64,000 nt of DNA from Spirochaetales bacterium Spiro_10 (GTDB lineage Bacteria > Spirochaetota > Spirochaetia > Treponematales > Treponemataceae): positions 92,779 to 156,778 of the forward strand of contig LVBL01000003.1 in the NCBI GenBank assembly GCA_001604405.1, in the 5' to 3' direction. The notes below the pieces were generated by a model, which was given only the letters and a program-made list of their open reading frames with translations, was not told where the DNA came from and did no database searches. Shown here piece by piece: positions 44,146-52,957 of the stretch (the stretch's first letter is position 1; each line of letters starts with the position of its first letter). Made by a program: the position numbers and the translations under genes.

Positions 44146-45415
44146 GATATCGCACTGGGTTTTCTTCGTTTCCTCGAGATTCGGGTCGGTGGACGCCCGG
44201 GGACGGAGCGCGCTTACGAGCCTTCTGGCCACGGCCGGCATTGCCTTCGGCGTTTTGGCCCTCATCGTAATCCTCTCCGTCATGAACGGTTTCCAGATGG
44301 GTTACATCGACAGTATCCTCGAGGTGCATTCCTCCCACGTTCGGCTCAGGGGATTGCCCGAGGAGCTTGATCGGATCAGGAAATATCCGTCAGTCCGTTC
44401 GCTCACCGCGTTCACCGAGACGCAGGCGCTCGTGCAGGGCAGGTATTCCCGCCAGTCGGGAGCCCTCGTCCGCGGCGTGCAGGCGGACCTCCTCTCGGCG
44501 GATCCCGGTTTCGCCTCGGCCATCACGATGGTGGAGGGGGACTTCGACGTGAGCCGGGACGGGACGGTCGTACTCGGGTCCGAACTCGCGCGCGAACTCG
44601 GCGTCGGGATCGGCCACGAGGTTACGCTCGTCGCCGTGTCGGGCACGAGCGAGACCGACCTGTTTCCGTCCGATTCGAGGTTGACGGTCGTGGGCGTCAT
44701 GAAGACGGGCTATTACGAGATCGACAAGTCCTTCGCCTACGTTTCGCGGGGGACCGGACTGGCGCTTTCGGGGGACTCGGGTCGCCTGCTCGCCGGGGTC
44801 AAACTGAAAAACCGCGAGCGTGACGCCTCTTTCTTGGCGAGCGTCGCGTCCCTGGAGCCGGGTGTGGAGGCGGAGTCCTGGCGCAGTTTCAATCGCGCCT
44901 TCTTCGGCGCGCTCAGGGTGGAGAAGAACATGCTATTCTTCCTGGTGATCCTCATATTCCTCGTCGTCACCGTCAACATCTACAACTCCATGCGCAGGTC
45001 CGTTTACGAAAGGCGGGAGGAGATAGGCGTGATGAGCGCCCTTGGCAGCAGGCCGGCCGAAATCCGGTATATTTTCATCGCGAACGGCCTTGCCATAGGT
45101 CTGTCGGGGGGCTTGGGAGGGCTCTTGCTCGGCCTTCTCGTCTCGGTACGGATCAACGACGTGTTCGCGCTCGCGGAACGGGCGGTCAACGGCGTCGAGG
45201 CCTTTGTCTCGGCGCTCGGCATCTCCTCGGCGAACGGTGATTTCTCGCTTTTCAGCCCCGAATACTTCTATCTCGAGGCGGTTCCGGTACGCATCTTCTT
45301 CCCGGAGGTGCTGTTCGTTTTCCTGTTCGGCGTCCTGTCCGCCACGATCGCGTCGTGGCTGGCCTGCGGCACGCTGTTGCGACTGAAGCCCGCGGAGGTA
45401 CTTCGATATGAGTGA
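44138..45415 (+). CDS. lolC: lipoprotein-releasing permease LolC/E type (first copy)
   Basis: 425 residues from the GTG at 44138, preceded by GGAGGAAGGGG. MacB/FtsX-like topology: helix at about 30-50, a periplasmic domain of ~220 residues, then three helices at about 268-290, 313-340 and 385-410, ending in 'LLRLKPAEVLRYE'. With LolD and LolE it extracts outer-membrane lipoproteins from the inner membrane. It overlaps lolD by 8 nt. C-D-E gene order. Confidence 0.9.
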   Translation: MNRISHWVFFVSSRFGSVDARGRSALTSLLATAGIAFGVLALIVILSVMNGFQMGYIDSILEVHSSHVRLRGLPEELDRIRKYPSVRSLTAFTETQALVQGRYSRQSGALVRGVQADLLSADPGFASAITMVEGDFDVSRDGTVVLGSELARELGVGIGHEVTLVAVSGTSETDLFPSDSRLTVVGVMKTGYYEIDKSFAYVSRGTGLALSGDSGRLLAGVKLKNRERDASFLASVASLEPGVEAESWRSFNRAFFGALRVEKNMLFFLVILIFLVVTVNIYNSMRRSVYERREEIGVMSALGSRPAEIRYIFIANGLAIGLSGGLGGLLLGLLVSVRINDVFALAERAVNGVEAFVSALGISSANGDFSLFSPEYFYLEAVPVRIFFPEVLFVFLFGVLSATIASWLACGTLLRLKPAEVLRYE

Positions 45416-46088
45416 ACCGATTTTGACCGTGCGGGGGCTTTCGAAGACCTTCGTTTCCGCCGGCGAGAACCTCGTCATCCTGCGCGACCTCGACTTTTCG
45501 CTTTCTCCGGGGAAGCGCGTCGTGATCATCGGCGAATCCGGATGCGGGAAGAGCACGTTTCTGAACATTGTCGGCGGCCTCGAGGCGGCCACGTCCGGCA
45601 CCGTCAGCGCCGGACCCTACGAGGTGCACGCGCTATCGGAACGCGAACTTTCCTCGTATCGGGGCTCGTTCGTCGGCCTCGTCTTCCAGTTTCACTATCT
45701 GCTGAAGGACTTCACCGCGCTCGAGAACGTCATGTTGCCCGCACTCATGCGCGGCATGAAGCGTCGCGAGGCCGCCGACCGCGCACGGGCCCTCCTCGCC
45801 GACGTGAATCTTGAATCGCGCGCGGCGCACTATCCCTCCCAGATGTCGGGGGGGGAGCGGCAACGGGCCGCCGTCGCCCGCGCGCTCGTTAACGAACCGC
45901 AACTCGTGCTTGCAGACGAGCCGACGGGGAACCTCGACCCGGCCAACGCCGAGGTCGTGCGCGAGCTTCTGTTCTCGGTGGTGACGCGGCACGGCAAGGC
46001 CCTCCTTCTCGTCACCCACGACACGGAAACGGCCACGCTGGCGGACGAACGGTACCGGCTCGTAGGCGGAAAGCTGGAGACGGCATGA
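45408..46088 (+). CDS. lolD: lipoprotein-releasing ABC ATPase LolD
   Basis: 226 residues, one ABC domain. Walker A 'GESGCGKST' (42-50), Q-loop 'LVFQFHYLLKDFTALENV', signature 'MSGGERQRAAVARAL', Walker B 'LVLADEPTGNLD', H-loop 'LLVTHD'. The 'FQFHYLL' and 'ALENVMLPAL' blocks are characteristic of the LolD/MacB group. It overlaps both permease genes. Confidence 0.95.
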   Translation: MSEPILTVRGLSKTFVSAGENLVILRDLDFSLSPGKRVVIIGESGCGKSTFLNIVGGLEAATSGTVSAGPYEVHALSERELSSYRGSFVGLVFQFHYLLKDFTALENVMLPALMRGMKRREAADRARALLADVNLESRAAHYPSQMSGGERQRAAVARALVNEPQLVLADEPTGNLDPANAEVVRELLFSVVTRHGKALLLVTHDTETATLADERYRLVGGKLETA

Positions 46089-47458
46089 CGAACGCGCGCG
46101 TATCGCTGAAGCTCGCGCTGTCCTTCCTCGGTGTCGGCGCGCGAAGGGGGGAGTCAAACGCCAGAAAGAGCCTTTACGGGGCGATCGCCGGAATCGGCAT
46201 CAGTCTCGTGCCGCTCGTCGTGGTGCTTGTCATATCCGACGGAATGATAGAGGGAATAACATCTCGCCTCATCGACCTTTCCTCGTCGCATATCCGCGTC
46301 GTCGACTACACCGGCGCGAACGGGTTTGACGGCGGGTCCGATTCCGCGGAGATCGTCGAGGGTCTCGCACGGACACTTTCGTCCATGGACTCCGCCCGCT
46401 CGAAGCTCGGGAACGTGACGGAGGCCCTTCCGGAGCGCGAGGGAACGGCGCTCGTGGTGGGAAAGAGCGGTCGCGCCGGAGGAACCGTGCGCGCCGTGGA
46501 TCCCGCCTTTTTCGTCGAGGGAGGTCCGGCCATGAGGCTCGTGTCGGTCGTTTCGGGCACCGCAAGACTCGATAGCCCCAACGACGCATTGCTGGGCAAA
46601 AAAATCGCGAAGGATCTTTCCCTTGCCGTCGGTGACACCTTTCGCGTGCTTACGATGAACGAAGGCCGGGGAGGACGCGCGATACCGAGGTTCACGACGT
46701 TCACCGTACGGGGCATACTCAGTTCGGGCTATCAGGAGCTTGACGCGTTGTGGGTGTTCATACCCTTCAGGACGGGTTGCAGGATCCTTTCGGGCGAGTC
46801 GTCGAACACCTTCATCTCGGTTCGTACCGACGATCCCTTCGGGGCGATCGAGGGCGCCCGCATGCGCGTCATCGATGCCCTTCCCGAGGGTTTTCGGGCC
46901 TATACCTGGAAGGAGATGAACCGGTCGCAGTTCCACTCCTTCACGACCACGCGGACGCTCCTTCTTTTCATCATGTTCATGATCCTGTTCGTGGCCGCGG
47001 TGAACATCTCCTCCGCGCTCGTGATGATGGTGATGGAACGCCGGAAGGAGATCGCGATACTCAAAAGCGTGGGCGCAGATCCCGCGTGCGTCTCCTACGC
47101 CTTTCTCCTGGCCGGTTTTTTTACCGGAATTGGTGGTATACTGGTCGGTATGCCGGTGGGTATCCTGTGCGCGATTCACATAAACGGACTCTTTGACGCG
47201 ATAGAACGGATTGTCAACGCGGTCCTTTCCGTGGCGCACGAAACCCTCGCGTTCCTGCGCTTCGGGGAAACCGCGCGGTTCAGCGAGATCCGGCTGCTTG
47301 ATCCCGCGTATTATCTTGAGTCGATCCCCGTGACGCTCAATTTCGCCGAGTTGTTCAGGATCGCGGCCGGGGCGCTCCTTCTGTCCGTCCTGGTCTCCGT
47401 ACTGCCCGCCTCGCGGGCCGGCAGGGAGAAACCCCTGGATACCCTGAGGAAATCGTGA
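46085..47458 (+). CDS. lolE: lipoprotein-releasing permease LolC/E type (second copy)
   Basis: 457 residues. First helix about 34-55, a large periplasmic domain, then helices near 295-320 ('LLLFIMFMILFVAAVNISSALVM'), 340-365 and 420-440. 'ERRKEIAILKSVGA' is the cytoplasmic loop that touches the ATPase. The start of 46085 overlaps lolD (ATGA). The stop overlaps the McsA start region, linking envelope transport and protein quality control in one transcript. Confidence 0.9.
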   Translation: MTNARVSLKLALSFLGVGARRGESNARKSLYGAIAGIGISLVPLVVVLVISDGMIEGITSRLIDLSSSHIRVVDYTGANGFDGGSDSAEIVEGLARTLSSMDSARSKLGNVTEALPEREGTALVVGKSGRAGGTVRAVDPAFFVEGGPAMRLVSVVSGTARLDSPNDALLGKKIAKDLSLAVGDTFRVLTMNEGRGGRAIPRFTTFTVRGILSSGYQELDALWVFIPFRTGCRILSGESSNTFISVRTDDPFGAIEGARMRVIDALPEGFRAYTWKEMNRSQFHSFTTTRTLLLFIMFMILFVAAVNISSALVMMVMERRKEIAILKSVGADPACVSYAFLLAGFFTGIGGILVGMPVGILCAIHINGLFDAIERIVNAVLSVAHETLAFLRFGETARFSEIRLLDPAYYLESIPVTLNFAELFRIAAGALLLSVLVSVLPASRAGREKPLDTLRKS

Positions 47459-47949
47459 TGAAATGCGACATATGCCATGACCGGACCGCCGTTATCTTCG
47501 TGCAACAGGTTTCCCGGGGCAATTCCGTGGAACTGCACCTGTGCGAGCAATGCGCCAAGGAACGGGGCTTCTCGACCGACGCGAACAGGGTCGACATATC
47601 CCTTGGGGGAATCTTTTCCGGGCTATCCGAAAGCCGGCAGGGTGAAGAGGAGGCCGGACCGGTGTGTCCGGCCTGCGGATGCTCCCTTCAGTCGATCAAG
47701 CGCACCAGACGCGTCGGTTGCGCGGACTGCTATTCCCGCTTCAAGGCCGAGATCGTTGCCATCCTCAGGCAGGAGGGCATCGAGGCCGCCATGCCCGCAA
47801 CCCAGGGCGAACCCCGGGAACGCGCGTTTCCGGAGACGGCCGACGCGGGAACGCTGAAACGCGAGCTACAGCGCGCCATCGACCAGGAGAATTACGAGCT
47901 TGCCGCCTATTATCGGGATCGCCTTCGCTCGCTCGGAGAGGCGACATGA
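47458..47949 (+). CDS. mcsA: McsA: zinc-finger/UVR activator of McsB
   Basis: 163 residues from the ATG at 47458 (GAGGAA upstream; a GTG 3 nt earlier is possible). Two pairs of CxxC knuckles: 'CDIC...CEQC' at the N-terminus and 'CPACGC...CADC' in the middle. A C-terminal UVR motif ('LKRELQRAIDQENYELAAYYRDRLRSL') follows. In Firmicutes McsA activates the arginine kinase McsB and links it to ClpC. It overlaps mcsB by 4 nt. Confidence 0.93.
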   Translation: MKCDICHDRTAVIFVQQVSRGNSVELHLCEQCAKERGFSTDANRVDISLGGIFSGLSESRQGEEEAGPVCPACGCSLQSIKRTRRVGCADCYSRFKAEIVAILRQEGIEAAMPATQGEPRERAFPETADAGTLKRELQRAIDQENYELAAYYRDRLRSLGEAT

Positions 47950-49040
47950 AGAAAAAGACACAACCCCAGGACGCGTGGTACACCTCGGACGGGCCTGATT
48001 CCGACGTCGTGATCTCGAGTCGCGTGCGAATCGCGCGCAATCTCGAGGGCTTCAAGTTTCCCCCCGCGCTCCGGTCCGACGACGCGGAACGCGTCCAGTC
48101 CCTCGTCCTCGACGCGTACAACCGGCTTTCGATGGACGAGCGCTTTCAAATGGTCAGGATATCCGACATGGACGCCTTCGGACGGAGGATCATGTCCGAG
48201 CGCGGCGTCATCGAACCGGATTGCGGGAGCGAGCCCTGGCGTTCGGTGGCGATCCGAAACGACGGCGTCGTGTCCATGACGGTGAACATGGAGGATCATC
48301 TCCGGATCGCGGCCTTCGGCGCGGGACTTTCGCTCGGCCCGTCGGCCGGACTCGTCATGAAGCTGGAAGCCGAGCTCGCGAAACATCTCTCTTTTTGCTC
48401 GATGAAGGGCTTCGGCTTCCTGTCCTCGTCGATCATGGATTCCGGTAACGCGCTCAGGACCTCGGTCCTCCTCAGCCTTTCGGGCCTGTGCATGAACGGG
48501 CTCATAGACCGCGTGATACGCGATTATCTCGCGCAGGGCTTCGTGATTCGGGGCTATTACGGACAACGGGACGGGCTTTCGCTCGGTTGCGTCTACCAGC
48601 TATCCAACCTTCATTCCAACGCAGCTGATTCGGAAGCGGTGCTCGCGGCGATGGAGCAGGCCGCGTCGAGGATCGTCGCGCTGGAGAGAAAAAGCCGCGA
48701 CGAACTGGTTCTCTCGAGGCCTACCACGCTGGAGGACTCTTTTTTCAGGGCTATCGTGACGGCGAAATACGCCCGGTTCCTTTCCTTCGCCGAGGCCGTC
48801 GATCTCGTCCAGCGGATACGGGGCGGTGTCTATTCAGGCCTCGTGACGGGCGTAACCTACAGCGAACTGACGGCGCTACTGTATCGGGTGCAAAACGCGC
48901 ATATCGGCTTTATTATCGCGGGCGGAAACGTTATTATTGAGAATGACGTGGTATCCGAGGAGATGAAGCTCGATCGCCTCAGGGCGATGATCGTTCAGGA
49001 AGTGCTGAAAACGGCCGATATCAGGGAGAGGAGACAGTAA
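47946..49040 (+). CDS. mcsB: McsB-type protein arginine kinase with altered active site (possible pseudokinase)
   Basis: 364 residues, full length for McsB. Phosphagen-kinase fold: 'VVISSRVRIARNLEGF' near residue 20, 'VNMEDHLRI' with Glu116 retained (equivalent to arginine-kinase Glu225). The usual 'ACPTNxGTGLR' block reads 'SSIMDSGNALR' (residues 161-171): the conserved Cys is Ser162 and the Asn is Asp165. The usual 'RGxYGEGSEA' reads 'RGYYGQRDGLS': the second substrate Glu is Gln207. The nearby Arg residues remain. Family knowledge predicts poor or no arginine phosphorylation. It sits between mcsA and clpC as in Firmicutes, so an adaptor role is plausible. The start at 47946 overlaps mcsA. 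Confidence 0.9.
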   Translation: MKKKTQPQDAWYTSDGPDSDVVISSRVRIARNLEGFKFPPALRSDDAERVQSLVLDAYNRLSMDERFQMVRISDMDAFGRRIMSERGVIEPDCGSEPWRSVAIRNDGVVSMTVNMEDHLRIAAFGAGLSLGPSAGLVMKLEAELAKHLSFCSMKGFGFLSSSIMDSGNALRTSVLLSLSGLCMNGLIDRVIRDYLAQGFVIRGYYGQRDGLSLGCVYQLSNLHSNAADSEAVLAAMEQAASRIVALERKSRDELVLSRPTTLEDSFFRAIVTAKYARFLSFAEAVDLVQRIRGGVYSGLVTGVTYSELTALLYRVQNAHIGFIIAGGNVIIENDVVSEEMKLDRLRAMIVQEVLKTADIRERRQ

Positions 49041-49043
49041 ACG

Positions 49044-51590
49044 GTGTTTAAAGGCCTATCGCAACGAGCCCAGAAATTGCTGACCGTGCAAAGCCAGGAC
49101 GAGGCTAAGCGTTCCAACGCCGAACAGCTCCTTCCCGAGCATGTCTTGCTCGCGATGGTGCATTCCGCCGACGGCACGGGTTTTTCGGTTCTCCAGAACC
49201 TCAAGGTCAACCTCCTTTCCCTGCAGCTTCAGCTCGAGCAGTCCCTGCCGCAGCGAGCGGGTACCATACTGTTCGGCGACATCCCGCCTTCGAGGCGGCT
49301 GAGAGGCATGCTTGACGCGGCCTCGATCGAGGCGCGGACCCTCAGGCATGATTATATCGGAACCGAGCACATCCTGCTCGCGTGCATACGGGAACCGCAG
49401 AGCGTAGCGGGCCTTTTTTTCGAGAAGGAGGCCATTACCGTCGAGGAGACGAGAAAGGCCGTCCAGGAGATAACGGCACGTCGGGATACGACGATCGTGT
49501 CCCGGCAAAAACGCCCCGCCGTTCCCGAGGCCCAGGCCGCTCCCCGCCAGGCCAGCCTCCTCGCGGAATACAGCCGCGATCTCACGGCGATGAGCAGGGA
49601 AGGGAAGCTCGACCCCGTCGTCGGCCGCGAGCCCGAGATTAAGCGCGTCGTTCAGATACTGTCGCGCCGGAACAAGAACAACCCGGTGCTTATCGGCGAA
49701 CCCGGAGTCGGAAAAACAGCGATAGTCGAGGGCCTCGCGGAACGGATCGTGGGCGAACGCGTTCCCCGGAACCTCGTGTCGAAACGCCTCCTCGTCCTCG
49801 ACCTCGCGTCGGTCATTGCCGGAACGAAATACAGGGGCGAATTCGAGGAACGTCTGAAGCGCATCATGCGCGAGATCGCGGAAGCCGGAAACATCATCCT
49901 TTTCATCGACGAGCTTCATACGATTATCGGCGCGGGCGGCGCGGAAGGCGCGATGGACGCCTCGAACATGCTGAAGCCGGCCCTCGCTCGCGGCGAGCTT
50001 CAGTGCATCGGCGCGACCACCCTTGCGGAATACCGGAAGTATTTCGAGAAGGACGCGGCGCTCGAGCGGAGGTTCCAGACGGTAATCGTCCGGGAACCCT
50101 CGGCAGAGGACACGCTCGACATACTCCACGGCATCAAGTCGCGTTACGAGGAACACCATCGCGTGAGCTATACGGAGGAATCCCTCGAGACGATCGTCTC
50201 CCTTTCCGGACGGTACCTGACCGACCGTTTCTTCCCGGACAAGGCGATCGACGTTCTGGACGAAACGGGGGCCATGAAGAAAATCGAGGGAGACGTTCGG
50301 CCAATAGAACTGAAGGAACTCGAGTCGAGAATCACGGAGCTGGGAAGCCACAAGCAGGAACTCGTGCAGTCGCAGAATTACGAGCGGGCGGCGCTCGTTC
50401 GCGACGAGGTTCGCCGCCTTCGCCAGGAAGTCGAGGAAATCAGGCAGCGGTGGCAGAAGCCCGATTCGGTAGAGGTCAGCGTGGTGACCCCCCAGGACGT
50501 CTGTTCGGTCATCTCGACCATTACCGGCATACCCGCGAGTTCCCTGAGCGAATCTGAAACCGTGCGACTCGTCCATCTGGAGCGCGAGCTGCACGCCTCG
50601 GTTATCGGACAGGATCCCGCTATATCGGTAGTTTCAAGCGCCATCAGGCGTTCCCGCGCCGGGATATCCTCGACGCGCCGGCCGCTCGGCTCGTTCATCT
50701 TTCTCGGGCCGACCGGAGTCGGAAAGACCCTGCTCGCGAAATCTCTCGCGAAATTCCTCTTCGGAAAGGAAGACGCGCTCGTGCGCATAGACATGAGCGA
50801 CTACATGGAGAAACACAACGCCTCCCGCCTCGTCGGCGCTCCCCCCGGCTACGTCGGTTTCGAGGACGGCGGCGTGCTGACGGAAAAGATCCGCAGGAAC
50901 CCCTATTCGGTGATCCTTCTCGACGAGATCGAGAAGGCGCACCCCGACATATTCAACCTGCTGTTGCAGGTGCTCGAGGAAGGAGAGCTCAAGGACAACC
51001 TCGGCCACACGGTAAACTTCCGGAATACCGTCATAATCATGACGAGCAACGCGGGCGCGCGGATGATCAACAAGGAAAACCGTCTCGGGTTCAATACGGA
51101 CGGCGAGGGCATCCTCGGGTACGAGGACATCAAGTCGAGCGCGATGGGCGAGCTCAAGCGCATCTTCAGTCCGGAGTTCATCAACCGCGTGGACGACATC
51201 GTGGTGTTCAACGCGCTCGCCAAAACCGAGGTTGCCTCGATACTCGAGATACAGATAGGCGAGCTTGCCTCGCGCCTCGGGGAACAGGGCATTTCGCTCG
51301 GCCTCAGGCCGGCCGCGCGTTCCTATCTCGTCGATAACGGATACGAGCCGGCGTTCGGCGCGCGTCCGATGCGGCGGCTCATACAGCGCGAGATCGAGGA
51401 TCCCCTGTCGTTGCTGATAATCGAGGGAAAGGTCGCGCGTGGCGACACGGTACGGGTGGACGCCAAGGACGGACGGCTCGCCATCCGGCCCGTCCGGCGC
51501 AAGACGCCGTCGTTGCCGGCGCCGGTAACCGAGGACGGAAAGATAACCGTTTGTTCGGGACTGTGTTCACGGGATTCGGGCACTCTGTAA
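49044..51590 (+). CDS. clpC: ClpC-type AAA+ unfoldase
   Basis: 848 residues, GTG start with GAGGAG about 12 nt upstream. N-domain (1-145), first AAA+ with Walker A 'GEPGVGKTA' (218-226), middle domain carrying a UVR motif ('YERAALVRDEVRRLRQ', about 450), second AAA+ with 'GPTGVGKTL' (555-563), and C-terminal ClpB_D2-small domain. A short Cys-containing tail extends beyond the usual end. It feeds substrates to ClpP, which is not in the window. Last of the mcsA-mcsB-clpC set; no ctsR repressor gene precedes them. Confidence 0.95.
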   Translation: MFKGLSQRAQKLLTVQSQDEAKRSNAEQLLPEHVLLAMVHSADGTGFSVLQNLKVNLLSLQLQLEQSLPQRAGTILFGDIPPSRRLRGMLDAASIEARTLRHDYIGTEHILLACIREPQSVAGLFFEKEAITVEETRKAVQEITARRDTTIVSRQKRPAVPEAQAAPRQASLLAEYSRDLTAMSREGKLDPVVGREPEIKRVVQILSRRNKNNPVLIGEPGVGKTAIVEGLAERIVGERVPRNLVSKRLLVLDLASVIAGTKYRGEFEERLKRIMREIAEAGNIILFIDELHTIIGAGGAEGAMDASNMLKPALARGELQCIGATTLAEYRKYFEKDAALERRFQTVIVREPSAEDTLDILHGIKSRYEEHHRVSYTEESLETIVSLSGRYLTDRFFPDKAIDVLDETGAMKKIEGDVRPIELKELESRITELGSHKQELVQSQNYERAALVRDEVRRLRQEVEEIRQRWQKPDSVEVSVVTPQDVCSVISTITGIPASSLSESETVRLVHLERELHASVIGQDPAISVVSSAIRRSRAGISSTRRPLGSFIFLGPTGVGKTLLAKSLAKFLFGKEDALVRIDMSDYMEKHNASRLVGAPPGYVGFEDGGVLTEKIRRNPYSVILLDEIEKAHPDIFNLLLQVLEEGELKDNLGHTVNFRNTVIIMTSNAGARMINKENRLGFNTDGEGILGYEDIKSSAMGELKRIFSPEFINRVDDIVVFNALAKTEVASILEIQIGELASRLGEQGISLGLRPAARSYLVDNGYEPAFGARPMRRLIQREIEDPLSLLIIEGKVARGDTVRVDAKDGRLAIRPVRRKTPSLPAPVTEDGKITVCSGLCSRDSGTL

Positions 51591-51608
51591 CAAAAAACCG
51601 CGACGTGG

Positions 51609-51614
51609 TACACT
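51609..51614 (+). promoter_or_regulatory. -10 box of avtA (predicted leaderless or nearly so)
   Basis: TACACT ends 9 nt before the avtA ATG in the 33-nt gap behind clpC. No convincing -35 and no Shine-Dalgarno are seen. Confidence 0.45.
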
Positions 51615-51623
51615 CCTCGCGCA

Positions 51624-52928
51624 ATGGAATACTCAGATTTTGGGATGAAACTCTCCGGGGAGTCGGGGATTCTCCGGTTGATGGACGACCTTGGCCGTCC
51701 GCTGCCGTTAGGCGTGACGCCGCGCAAGCTCGGAGGCGGAAACCCCGCGAGAATACCGGATGTCGAGGCGGCGTACCGCCGCGAGATGCAGCGGATGCTC
51801 GCGGACGGCGACCGCTTCGAGGAAACGATCAGCAGATACGACGCCCCGCAGGGTCGAGCGTCGCTCATTGACGCCGTCGTGTCCTTCCTTAGGCGCGAGT
51901 ACGGATGGGACTTGGGCCACGACAACGTGGCCATCACCAACGGCAGCCAGTCGGCGTTTTTTTTCCTTTTCAACCTGTTCTCGGGAACACGTCCCGAACG
52001 GAAGACCATACTGTTTCCGCTCGTTCCGGAATACGTCGGGTACGCCGACCAGGGAATCGAACGTGATACCTTCGTGACCCTACCGTCCAGCGTGTCCACG
52101 GAAGGGGACCATTCCTTCAAGTACCACATCGACATCCCGCTCGTCGAGGACTACCTCTCGAGGCATCCCGAGGTTGGGGCCGTCTGCGTTTCCCGGCCGA
52201 CAAATCCGACCGGAAACGTCCTGACGGACGTCGAGATCGCATCCCTGACCGCCCTGACGAGGAGATACGGCATTCCGCTGATGATAGACAACGCCTACGG
52301 AATGCCCTTCCCGAATATCATTTTCCCGGAACGGTTCGACGGAAGCGCGGCCCCGACCTGGCAGCCGGGGGTGATCCTCTCGATGAGCCTTTCGAAAATC
52401 GGCTTGCCCTCGCTGAGGACCGGCATCGTGATCGCTGACGCCCCGGTCGTCTCGGCCCTCTCCGCGGTCAATTCGATCGTATCGCTCACGTCGGGCTCGC
52501 TCGGGCAGGTCCTGGCGGAGGACATGATCCTGACCGGCGAGATAAAGACCCTCGCCGACGGGGTCGTCGCGCCCTATTACCGCAAGAAATCCTCCGATGC
52601 CATAGCCCATATCGGCGAGTTTTTCCGCGGAAGGAATTACCGGCTTCACCGGAGCGAGGGCGCAATATTCCTCTGGATGTACCTTCCCGACCTCGCCATC
52701 GGAAGCCGCGAGTTGTACGAGCGCCTCAAGGAACGAGGAGTCGTGGTGGTGCCGGGCGAATATTTCTTCTTCGGTCTTGAACGCGGGTCCGACGAGGAGA
52801 CGGCATGGAAACGGCATCCGCACAGGGAAAAATGCGTCCGTATCAACTATTCGGGTTCGGAAGAGGACGTGCGCGAGGGTCTCAGGATCATGGCCGAGGT
52901 TAGCGCGAAGGCCGAATCGGGCCGCTAG
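51624..52928 (+). CDS. avtA: valine-pyruvate aminotransferase
   Basis: 434 residues, fold-type I PLP enzyme. It matches AvtA block by block: N-terminal 'FGMKLSGESGILRLMDDL', 'LGGGNPARIP', 'YDAPQGRASL', 'NGSQSAFFFLFNLFSG', 'FPLVPEYVGYADQG', 'VSRPTNPTGNV', 'IDNAYGMPFPNIIF', and the PLP lysine Lys258 in 'SMSLSKIGLPSLRTG'. It interconverts valine/alanine and their keto acids. The start is fixed by the family N-terminus. It lies 33 nt after clpC and converges on glgC; its last codons form half of a long hairpin. Confidence 0.93.
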   Translation: MEYSDFGMKLSGESGILRLMDDLGRPLPLGVTPRKLGGGNPARIPDVEAAYRREMQRMLADGDRFEETISRYDAPQGRASLIDAVVSFLRREYGWDLGHDNVAITNGSQSAFFFLFNLFSGTRPERKTILFPLVPEYVGYADQGIERDTFVTLPSSVSTEGDHSFKYHIDIPLVEDYLSRHPEVGAVCVSRPTNPTGNVLTDVEIASLTALTRRYGIPLMIDNAYGMPFPNIIFPERFDGSAAPTWQPGVILSMSLSKIGLPSLRTGIVIADAPVVSALSAVNSIVSLTSGSLGQVLAEDMILTGEIKTLADGVVAPYYRKKSSDAIAHIGEFFRGRNYRLHRSEGAIFLWMYLPDLAIGSRELYERLKERGVVVVPGEYFFFGLERGSDEETAWKRHPHREKCVRINYSGSEEDVREGLRIMAEVSAKAESGR

Positions 52929-52945
52929 CCGGGCGGCCTTCGCGC
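52904..52945. other. perfect 11-bp inverted repeat enclosing the avtA stop
   Basis: GCGCGAAGGCC (52904-52914) pairs with GGCCTTCGCGC (52935-52945) over a 20-nt loop that contains the avtA TAG and further GC pairs. It lies between convergent avtA and glgC. No U-tract follows on either strand. Possible bidirectional 3'-end element. Confidence 0.6.
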
Positions 52946-52957
52946 GTCCTTGAACGC

